A stretch of 64,000 nt of DNA, from contig OW203751.1 in the NCBI GenBank assembly GCA_934045075.1, positions 7,079,822 through 7,143,821 on the forward strand, in the 5' to 3' direction. The notes beneath the pieces are model-generated. The model saw only the letters and a list, made by a program, of their open reading frames with translations. It was not told the origin of the DNA and ran no database searches. Below, in pieces: positions 38,301 through 50,300 of this stretch. The stretch is from Yponomeuta sedellus (lineage: Eukaryota > Arthropoda > Insecta > Lepidoptera > Yponomeutidae). The translations under genes were made by a program, and so were the position numbers. Within the stretch, counting starts at the first letter, position 1, and every line of letters begins with the position of its first letter.

Positions 38301-41300
38301 GCTGGGTACTGACCAACGTTACGAGGTGGAATGTAACATTCGTCGACAGCCGGGTGGAGTACTCTTATTGCTGCACGCTCGCTGGTTTCACCTCAATACT
38401 CCTAGTGACAGTCGACCTCGTAACGTTGGTAAGTACCCAAAGGTTGAAGGTTGTAAAAGAAGTATTGATAACATACATACAAAACCTCACGCTTGTATCC
38501 CCGAGCAGTAGGCAGACACCAGGGACTGCTACTTGCCACGATCCTGACAGATCACCTTCGCTTCATCAACGTTCATAAGTCGTTGCATGTACGCACGCCG
38601 GGTCAGGGAATTTTTTATCTTCCCCTTTGCTAATATTTCTCCTATTTGGTCGATGTATGTCTGCCTGTCCCTTGCCCTTCCACTCACATTCGCAGTTTAT
38701 ATTTGTTTCGTCAATCTTTCTTCCTTCATCCTCCTCACATGTCCAAACCAACGCAACATTCCTTTCTCAATTCTAGTCACTACATCCTCTTTCAGTCCAC
38801 AACGTTCTCTAATCAGACTATTGCGTATCCTGTCATTCAAAGTAACACTACACATACTTCTCAAGGACCTCATTTCTACTGCATTTATTCTACTTTCTTG
38901 CTTCTTGTGCCACACCCAATCTCGCTACTATACATAGGTAAGTGTTGGGACCAGATCACTATTATGAATAGCCAATCTAGCTCTTTTGGAGATGTTTCGG
39001 CTGCATACAATGGAGCGCAAGGCACCGTTTACACAATTTCCCACTTTGACTCTTCTTTCTTTCTGTATTGATTACAGCTTCTTAAAAATGCGCTGCATGT
39101 GCAATAAAGACGTAAGAGTGACAAAAACTTACTGCTCTTCTCTTCTGACACCCTTGCCCTCTGTGGATGCATAAAATGAGGGTTCAGGTTCGATCCTGCG
39201 GTGGTCGTATTCGTAAATGTGTTTCCAGCGCCGGCGCCATTTCGAGTGCCATTTTTTGTCCTTTTCCGCTTGTTTCTCGTCGCTCTGTAAGTTAGTAAGT
39301 AATTTGTTATTGTTTATTTTTTATGTAGCCTCCTAGCAACCGAGTGTTTGGTACCAATCACTCGGTTTGCCTAGGCCACGAGCGCTTCGTGCGCTCCCCT
39401 TCTATTATTGGTACATAAAAAAAATCGACTGTCATCGGCCACGAGCGCTTCGCTTTGTGACTAAAATGATAAATAAGAGCAAACGAGCTTTTAAAAGAAA
39501 ATACTGTAACTTACCCAAGCTCTCACAGATATGGTGATGAACCTCTTCGTCGGCAGTTTCATTCCGATGACCTCAGCCAACCTCATCTCGGTCTTCCACG
39601 GTATGTGGATCTTGAGGAACCAGGTCTTCTCGTCGAAGGAGAGACATTTGTTCTCCAGTTCCAGTTCCAGGCCTTCTTTTATTAGGTTCTCCTGGAATTA
39701 AAGGAACTGGTTACAAGTAAAACATTGTAGTTTTGTCTAAATCGTCCGGTGCAGGCGTCAGGTGTACGAACCGCGCACTGGCGCGGTCGGTAGAATGCCC
39801 GCTCACAATCCCAAGGTCGATGTGCGCCAATTACAATTAAAATATTTGCTATGTTACATATGTACATTTGAGAATTTGTAGAAGTAGAACCAATATCGGA
39901 GTGCTGGGTACTTGACGCCAGCGCTAGAAATGCGTATCCGCGAAGAAAACGTGTAGTAATTAAGCCCATCTCTGTAACAACTCAACCACACAGAAAGACC
40001 TGGGGCGCGGGCGCGGAAGATATGTGTCGCCTTTTCAATGAGCCGGTTTTAGCACAAATTCAAAAAACACTTCATAGATGGCGATTACAGTGCTGCACAT
40101 ATAAGAACATACTCAAGCTCAACTTTTGTTGTATGTCCCCACTGCTGGGGCACGGGTCTCTTCCTCCATCGCAGAAAGGTTAGTCCATACTTGCACACAA
40201 AATGTACTAAAGCGACGGGACCAAGCCCACATAGAAACAATACCACCGCACCACTCACAGAGTGGTGGCCGTCGTCACGGTGAAGGTCAGTGGACAGATC
40301 CCATGGTCGGAACATATCGTTAAGTCGACGGAAGATTCTTCGATACGGTGGGCAAGCAACTGCGAGAGATGTCATTTGGGGAAAACGTTTACACGAGTAG
40401 TTAGCAGTGGCCTGACAATGGTGGTGGAGAATCTACATAGCAACTGCATGACGACTATGCTGTTGACGAATATAAATGACCATGAAGACGGTAACGACTA
40501 ATACCTGGAAGGTCTTCCTGTAGTCCCGCTTCCTGGCCTCCGTCTCCGTCATGACGCCGAAGTCTTCCTCCTCAAAGGCGAGCACCATGTCGATTCGACG
40601 GCGTCCGTCGCGGAACATCATGGACTCCGGGTCCAGACCCTGGGGCATAATAAAGAATATTAAATTCCTATAGACAGATTTATTTATATTCACGCATACA
40701 CGTGCGCGGACGCTTAGGTGGGATGACAATCTGCGAAAAACTGCAGGCGAATGCCGGATGCGGCAAGCTGAAGACAGGGCGCTATGGCGCTCATTAGGGG
40801 AGGGCTATGTCCAGCACTGGACTAGTATAGCCTGACGACGACGACACACTCGTAAATGTACAAAAACAAAACAGCTAAGCAGGGTACAGCGGGTAGTAAA
40901 ACACAATCACAAAAAATAAAAATCGATGCAATGCAGTGCAGGTGCGATATGTACCTGCATCAAAATACGTAAGCCAGCAAGTGTCGGCCTAGAGAATAGC
41001 ACCAACCCAATTTTTTCCCGCGGGTGTCGTAAAAGGCGACTAAGGGACACAGACCGGGGGGTGGGCAGCAGCGCCCCCTGCAGTACAATTCCACCAAACT
41101 GCGATCCCCAGCCCGCATGTCCAGCGTGGCGATAATGGGCATTGCCCCCCAATGATGGCACAATCTTGCGCTATGGCGCTCATTAGGGAAGGGCTATATC
41201 CAGCAGTGGACTAATATAGCCTGAAGAAGAAGAAGATTTATACCGGCTTCCGAGGCCTCTTACGAGACCTTTGCTGAGAACATTACTTACAGGCTACTAA

Positions 41301-44300
41301 GAGTATAGTCCTAAATATGATTTTATGCGAGTAAGACCAGCCACTAGTCTTGCAAGCCTCCACCAATCCGGAGTTGCGCCCCGTGGTGGAGTATGGCCTA
41401 TACCTTATATATACCTATACCTCAAGAAGAGACCCGTGCCCCTCGGTGGAGACGTAATGGGTTGATGATTATGATGATTTTATGCGGGTCCAGTTCACGG
41501 TAATAGCCAGGGTACTTTAGTTTGTACAAATAGCCTCAGCCTGGGGATTTGAAGACAAGGAAACTAACAATCACAATTAAGGAAAATCCACACAAAACTT
41601 GAGCTAGGATTCTGATACGGTGACGTAACTGTTTTACCTCTGGACTGGTTTCACCGGGATCTTCCTTTTCATTCTGGTAGGGAGGCAGAGATGGCTTCCT
41701 TTCTTCTCTTGGATAGTTCGATCGCTTGCTTTCAGGTTGGGACTGTGGAAGAAATATTATCATCATTATCATAGCTGTAACGAGATTAGCATTGTATATT
41801 ATTCACAGAATGGAAGTATATGAAACAATTTGAATTGTTTGTGCTTCAACTTCCTTCTGGAATGTATCGATTCAGTCCTTACAAAGGTTGTCTGGAAGAG
41901 ATCACTTTTAGTGATAAGGCCGCCGTCTGTACTCTTAGGTTAAGATATCTTCTTCTTCTTCTTTGGTCCTTTAACTCCTAGCGGAGCATAGGGCCTCAAC
42001 CACAGATTTCCACTTCTGACGGTGGTCAGCGGCAGCCTTCAATTCAGGCCAGCTAGTGCCGATCGATTTGGCCTCTTGGTCTATTGATCTTTTCCAGGTG
42101 GTCCTTGGCCGCCCCCTCTTTTGGGTGCCCAATGGCGGTATACGTAAGTGCTTGTCTGGTCAGGCATCTCCTGTCGCGGCGTAGGTTAAGATATATGTAA
42201 TTACATAGTATAACATAGTTATACTATGTAATTTCTTTCTTATGTAAAGTGTTCTCTCTCTATATATCTATATGGTACAGCCCTATCACACTAGCACCTT
42301 ATCACAATTTGAGAGCGATTTGAAAGCGATGCGATTGCGTGATGAGCTAGCCAAGATTATTACTGACGCCATTTTGTATAATTAGGCAAAGTTCTTCAGT
42401 CCGCCTTGCCCCATTTCAATTTTTTCTCGCTGACAACGAGACGCCAGCCGGGCTATGTCCTAGTATTGCGCCATTTAGTGTAGGCCCCTCATCTCACCTA
42501 GAAGCTGCGCAGTGAGGTGCCAGGCAGTGTGGTTGGTGGCTGGTCATCCCCAACCCTGGTCTTGGGTGAGAAGGCGTCAGCAGCTGACGTAGCGAACCTC
42601 ATAAGCTTTATTCTTCAGCCAGCTGAGCTTCTTTCTTGTATTGTACCATTTACTGTAGACGCCTGATCTCACCTGGAAGCTGGGCAGGGGGGTGCCAGGC
42701 AATGTGGTTGGTGGCTCGTCATCCCCAACCCTGGTCTTGGGCGAGAAGGCGTCAGCAGCTGACGTAGCGAACCTCATTAGCTTCATTCTTCAGCCAGCTT
42801 AGCTTCTTTCTCGTATTGCACCATTTACTGTAGACCCCTGATCTCACCTGGAAGCTGGGCAGTGGGGTGCCAGGCCGTGCGGTCGGTGGCTGGTCATCCT
42901 CAACCCTGGTCTTGAGTGAGAAGGCGTCAGCAGCTGACGTAGCGAACCTCATTAGGTTCATTCTTCAGCCAGCTGAGCTTCTTTCTCGTATTGCACCATT
43001 TACTGTAGACCCCTGATCTCACCTGGAAGCTTGGCAGTGGGGTGCCAGGAAGTGCGGTCGGTGGCTGGTCATCCCCAACCCTGGTCTTGGGTGAGAAGGC
43101 GTCAGCAGCTGACGTAGCGAACCTCATAAGCTTTATTCTTCAGCCAGCTGAGCTTCTTTCTTGTATTGTACCATTTACTGTAGACGCCTGATCTCACCTG
43201 GAAGCTGGGCAGGGGGGTGCCAGGCAGTGCGGTCGGTGGCTGGTCATCCCCAACCCTGGTTTTGAGTGAGAAGGCGTCAGCAGCTGACGTAGCGAACCTC
43301 ATGAGCTTCATTCGTCAGCCAGCTGAGCTTCTTTCTCGTATTGTACCATTTACTGTAGACCTCTGATCTCACCTGGAAGCTGGGCAAAGGGGTGCCAGGC
43401 AGTGCGGTCGGTGGCTGGTCATCCCTGACTATGGTCTTGGGCGAGAATGCGCCAGCAGCCGAAGTGACAGACCGCACGAGACGCCAGCCTAGTTTTGCCC
43501 GCGTCTCGGCACTGTCTGAGCTGGATTTTAAGTCGTCTCGGAGGTGGACCTGCGAAATTTTGAAGTGGAGGGTAATGATAATGTAAAATAAAGACAAACT
43601 ACAACATAGACTGAAGAAATGGGGCCTGATTATGCAAACTTTCACGTATACATCGGTGTGCGAAAAAGGAATGTTTACTTAGCTCTGACGTATAGAAAAT
43701 TATATATCACACACCTATGATATCATCTAATCATATGAGACGTCATATTTATCACACAGAGTTTATACCTTGCTTTTAGAAGAAAATATCATAGAATCCA
43801 GATATTATAATATTCGTGAAATTTTTACATTTTATATTTTTTGCACACAGATATATTCGTGAAAAGTTATGTAATCAAGACGCTGGACAAATAGTGTAAT
43901 ACACACATAGTTGTATTTCTAATGACTCGCGATGCTCATACAGAGTTAAATGGGTCTAATACAAATCAAGCGCCTTATCGCCGGACCTGTCTGCGGATGC
44001 AGTGAGTGTGAGTGTTGTGTCGGCCAGCTGCTAAAACTAACAGTGATTGTAGACCACCAGATCTCACTACAGTAATTGATAGTGCTCGCCACTTCAGTCT
44101 ACCCGTGACAACGGCAACTGCAACGTTGCCGAAACGTTGGGCATCATAATCTAGGCAATAGGCTATTTGAGAGTGTGAAAATAAAAAGTAATAATTATAT
44201 AAATTTGTATATAATTAATACTTTTAATGATTCGACCAATCCCGGCCGTTTTCGATAAAATTGCTACCGATACAAAATTATCACGATTTATCCCTGTTGT

Positions 44301-47300
44301 TTTGCATAAATTATCCATATTTTTCATTAAAATGCCTTAAATAGTTTTTTTTTACTCATAATTTATAGGAATGTATATAATAACTAATTTCACACTATCA
44401 AATAGCTTATTGAATAGCAGGCGCATTTCGAAAACCCATTGAAAACTTGCGGGATTTTGCTATGTGAATGAATGTGTGCGTTTGGCGGCGTGTACTAACG
44501 CGCAACGAAATGAGGAAGTGTGCGTACGGCTGCGCTCGCGCCTTTCTATAGAGATTACTAAGCGTGACCAGAGAGCCAATTCTCACTTCATTAGCAAATG
44601 CTTCGTATACAACTCTAAGGCTTATGACTTGACGTCTACATATAAAATCGAGCGACAGTCAAAATCTGTATTCTGAACGCCATGTTAGATCGAATTCGAA
44701 TGAGAAAATGAATGTCTAATATCGTTTTACGCTTTGTTCGATATGAGCATTCATCGAGCAAGTATCATCGAACAAAACATGTACGTCCGTGTGTACTCAC
44801 CAATAAATTTTACAAATTGTTAAAAAAATTTTAACTGCTTTAAAGATCCACTAATTTAAAAACCTATTAAGTAAGTGATAAACCTATTTAGTATTATTAT
44901 GTAAGTGATGCAATTTGCTTATGCCAGATGTCGCTGCCTGTACGTAATACAGAGAATAGTGTAAAGAGGTTCGAAATTTCACTGATGCCGGTGAGTAGCC
45001 CATGGCTCAATTGGTAGAGCGTTGGCACGGATAGCCAGAGGTTGCGGGTTTAAATCCCGGCATGGGTGAATTTTTTAGCCTCTAAATAGGTTTTTAAATT
45101 TGTCCTTAGCGCGGGTTAGTGCATTAAAAATAGTATATTCACTAATTTACTACTAATTAAAGATTTATTTATTTAAGAAAGACCGGGGGGTGGGCAGCAG
45201 CGCCCCTTGCAGTACAATTCAACCAAACTGCGATCCCAGCCCGCATGCCCAGCGTGGGGATTATGGGCATTACCCCCCAATGATGGCATAGCCTTGCGCT
45301 GTGGCGCTCATTAGGGGAGGGCTATGTCCAGCAGTGGACTAATATAGCCTGAAGAAGAAGAAGAACAAGAAGAAAGACCGAGTTTTATTTATTTCCTCGC
45401 AAATATGTCATAAAACGTCGTATGACATACGTGTGCTTTGATAATTACAGCCTCAGCTTTCTTGTAGCAATGTCGCTTCGGCTGTAATTTTCAACTTACC
45501 GCACTGTAAATCATAATGTACTATTACAAATGTTTCATCTCTACCTTGTTGTCAATCTGGTCCTCGATAAGAGCATTCTGAAAATGGTTTTACTGTGTTA
45601 GAATTTCCAATATCCATCAGGAACTGAGTGGCAATACATTTATTAAAAAGATTCGTATCGTGATGCCTTTTGTGGAACAATTTGTCCTCTACGTAATTTG
45701 ATGCTGCGATAGAGAGTCGACCATTGCAGCCACATTATTTTGGGCCAGCGTGTTTTTAATTGAACCAATATGTTTTAGTGGCTTCCTACTTTTGAGTATT
45801 TATTCCTGTCTCCTTCTTATTTATGTGTCCTTCATGGTCTGACGACCAGGTCCTAGAGTCTAATACTTACACAGTTTTTCAATGGAATGATAAAAGCACG
45901 GCAATGGTTGTTATTTGCCTCAATTTGGTAGTCTACAAATCTAGAGCAGTACAATGTCATTCTAGCGATATAACCCGCACAAATAAAATAGGCATCTCAC
46001 GCAAAGAAGATTGAATCGCGCGAGGCACCGAGTTAACTAGCACGGGTTATACCATTGCAATGCGATTGGTTAGTGACTGCCGATAGTGTAAATGAAACAA
46101 TCTATTACCGGACTAGTATGACTCTATTAAACAACTATGCTTTTTAGAGATTCACCCCCCTCGTTACGGTTTTGTTTTTGTAGTTACGTTTCGCCGTTAT
46201 TTAATTTATGTATTTATTACATGAAAACTTTATATGTTTTGGTGCGCATTAAATGCTGCCTGTTAAGATAAGATACCCGGGATATAGAATTTATTTGGGA
46301 TTTATTATATATTTGGGTTTTTCAATTTATTTCGGGATATATAATTTACAATTAATCAAAACCCGGGATATACAATTTATTTGGTACAATTTGGAAAATA
46401 ATTGTAACTTTTGGAACTATTACCATACTTAGGACAATGCCAATTATGTAGAGTACATTTTTGACGTAGAGTTACACTTAAATAGTGAATGCCTGATGTC
46501 TAATCTAGATTAGAACTGACGCGCTGTTTATTGGGTCCTGTCTAGACAGGGCCTGTTATATAGTGCATCAGTTTTCTCCCAAAGTAATATTATAAAAATT
46601 ATTTTCATTTATTTATTCAACGGTGGATCGCCATCCCTAGGTGGGGCGACGATATTCGCAAAGCGGTGGGTGGGTAGTGACTGGAGGACAAGAGGAGAGC
46701 CCAAGGTATGTCCAGCAGTGGACTGACAGCAGCTGATCACGTAGATGATGATAAAAGAGCCGAAGATCGGGCTCAGTGGCGTGTCTTGAGAGAGGCTCAT
46801 GTCCAGGCAGTGGCAGTCCACTGCCTGGACGATGATGGTATCAGTATACCATCTGATTGTGTAGATGATGATGGAAGAGCCGAAGATCATTTCATTTCGA
46901 TCGGGCTATCAGGCATGTCCTGCGAGAGGCATATTATGTCTAGCAGTGGTTGCCAACTGGTGATTATGTAGATGATGATGGAAGAGCCGAAGATCATTTA
47001 ATTTCGATCGGGCTATCAGGCATGTCCTGCGAGAGGCATATTATGTCTAGCAGTGGATGACAACTGGTGATTATGTAGATGATGATGGAAGAGCCGAAGA
47101 TCATTTCATTTCGATCGGGCTATCAGGCATGTCCTGCGAGAGGCATATTATGTCTAGCAGTGGATGACAACTGGTGATTATATAGATGATGATGGAAGAG
47201 CCGAAGATCATTTCATTTCGATCGGGCTATCAGGCATGTCCTGCGAGAGGCATATTATGTCTAGCAGTGGATGACAACTGGTGATTATGTAGATGATGAT

Positions 47301-50300
47301 GGAAGAGCCGAAGATCATTTCATTTCGATCGGGCTATCAGGCATGTCCTGCGAGAGGCATATTATGTCTAGCAGTGGATGACAACTGGTGATTATGTAGA
47401 TGATGATGGAAGAGCCGAAGATCATTTCATTTCGATCGGGCTATCAGGCATGTCCTGCGAGAGGCATATTATGTCTAGCAGTGGATGACAACTGGTGATT
47501 ATGTAGATGATTATGGAAGAGCCGAAGATCATTTCATTTCGATCGGGCTATCAGGCATGTCCTGCGAGAGGCATATTATGTCTAGCAGTGGATGACAACT
47601 GGTGATTATGTAGATGATGATGGAAGAGCCGAAGATCATTTCATTTCGATCGGGCTATCAGGCATGTCCTGCGAGAGGCATATTATGTCTAGCAGTGGAT
47701 GCCAACTGGTGATTATGTAGATGATGATGGAAGAGCCGAAGATCATTTCATTTCGATCGGGCTATCAGGCATGTCCTGCGAGAGGCATATTATGTCTAGC
47801 AGTGGATGAAAACTGGTGATTATGTAGATGATGATGGAAGAGCCGAAGATCATTTCATTTCGATCGGGCTATCAGGCATGTCCTGCGAGAGGCATATTAT
47901 GTCTAGCAGTGGATGCCAACTGGTGATTATGTAGATGATGATGGAAGAGCCGAAGATCATTTCATTTCGATCGGGCTATCAGGCATGTCCTGCGAGAGGC
48001 ATATTATGTCTAGCAGTGGATGAAAACTGGTGATTATGTAGATGATGATGGAAGAGCCGAAGATCATTTAATTTCGATCGGGCTATCAGGCATGTCCTGC
48101 GAGAGGCATATTATGTCTAGCAGTGGATGACAACTGGTGATTATATAGATGATGATGGAAGAGCCGAAGATCATTTCATTTCGATCGGGCTATCAGGCAT
48201 GTCCTGCGAGAGGCATATTATGTCTAGCAGTGGATGACAACTGGTGATTATGTAGATGATGATGGAAGAGCCGAAGATCATTTCATTTCGATCGGGCTAT
48301 CAGGCATGTCCTGCGAGAGGCATATTATGTCTAGCAGTGAATGACAACTGGTGATTATGTAGATGATGATGGAAGAGCCGAAGATCATTTCATTTCGATC
48401 GGGCTATCAGGCATGTCCTGCGAGAGGCATATTATGTCTAGCAGTGGATGACAACTGGTGATTATGTAGATGATGATGGAAGAGCCGAAGATCATTTCAT
48501 TTCATTTCATTTCGATCGGGCTATCAGGCATGTCCTGCGAGAGGCATATTATGTCTAGCAGTGGATGACAACTGGTGATTATGTAGATGATGATGGAAGA
48601 GCCGAAGATCATTTCATTTTATTTCGATCGGGCTATCAGGCATGTCCTGCGAGAGGCATATTATGTCTAGCAGTGGATGACAACTGGTGATTATATAGAT
48701 GATGATGGAAGAGCCGAAGATCATTTCATTTCGATCGGGCTATCAGGCATGTCCTGCGAGAGGCATATTATGTCTAGCAGTGGATGACAACTGGTGATTA
48801 TGTAGATGATGATGGAAGAGCCGAAGATCATTTCATTTCGATCGGGCTATCAGGCATGTCCTGCGAGAGGCATATTATGTCTAGCAGTGGATGACAACTG
48901 GTGATTATGTACATGATGATGGAAGAGCCGAAGATCGGTGTAAGCGGCGTGTCTTGGGAGAGGCCTATGTCCAGCAGTGGACTGACACCGGCTGATTATC
49001 ATGATGAGGATGATGATTTGTTCAACATAAGACGCTCTCATTGCAATCTTTGGAAAGTTTCGAAACCCTCAAAATTGTAATCACTAAATTATCTCAGCTT
49101 GTAAGCGTCATAAATACATAGGCAAGTTTTTTACGAGTCCAAATAGTCGGTTTAAGCCTTCATCATCTGAATCCACGTAACGAGCCTTCTTGAATCCAAA
49201 CTCTACTTATAATATACAGCCAACCAATTCAATCTCCTCACCTTATTAGCTGGGCTCTCCATGATATCAGCCAGGGACGATCCAAAGGCAGATTCCGGCA
49301 TTGCGAGACTATCCACTGACTTCCAGGGTGCCCTGGCATGCATTGGTGTACCGGGGAGGGCTGACTCGTGACTCCGGCGGCGTGGACGGGTCTGCGAACG
49401 GCGGAGATGCTTGTTAGCCACGTCCATACGCTTGCCACGACTTCACAAACCGTCAAAAATTCAAAAGTGTGGAGATGATGTCTGTCTTGGTTAGTTGTTG
49501 CTTGTGGCTACTTGCCGCCGATCTGAACTGTGTCGGTTTTTAGGAACAAGTCAGAGGAAGCTTGCTGCAAACGCTTGCAACAGTTTGCAAAGTATGCACA
49601 CGTTTGTGCGTTGCTTAGTATGGCCTGCGTTTGCGCGGCGATTTGACGTATGATGACTTAATTGTGTACCTACAAGGTATATTAATAACTAATTAGCCTA
49701 ATGATTCTTTTTTTAGTTAACTTCCTTCGATGTTACAGCTGACACGAGTTGGACGTCCGACATGTTTGCTTGTCTACGACATACTGAAGCTAGCAAGCGT
49801 GTAGACGACGAGGTTGGTTTGTCCATAATTTGACTAGTATTTGTAGAGGCTTGCGGTAAGCGTGTGGACGCGGCATAAAAACTTGAAAGAAGATCGGCCT
49901 GCGCGCGCAGTTTAAACTTGGAATTCCTGTATCGCGCCAGGAAAGTTTCGTTCGGAGTTTGCATAAATAGAACTCCTCAGAGAATAAAGTAGATAAACGA
50001 ATGGACAGATATCACGCGTGCCCACTGCGGATATTTATTACGCATAATAGTAATTGTGTTTCAGTGGGGAGATTTGGACGAAATGAGTATGAGTCGACGG
50101 AACTTCCTTGGATGCAGATGGCAATAAATAATTAACAATAATTCATTTCAGGACAGAGGTCTAAACTCAGCAGTGAGCATTAGTGGGATTATTGATGATG
50201 AGGATTTGTAGATCTGAGTAATTTCTATGATCAGAGTAATGTCTCTTTCCACAAGATCACAGAGAGATTCTGACAGCCCTGCCTATCGTAGACAATGACA

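Noticed and set aside
42577..43311. Four or five separate small protein genes in tandem
   Set aside because: The repeated 66-69-codon frames are exon 6 copies continuing through the donor into intron, ending at the same intronic stop.
46750..48960. CRISPR array
   Set aside because: Repeats are contiguous 107-bp units without unique spacers, in a eukaryotic intron.
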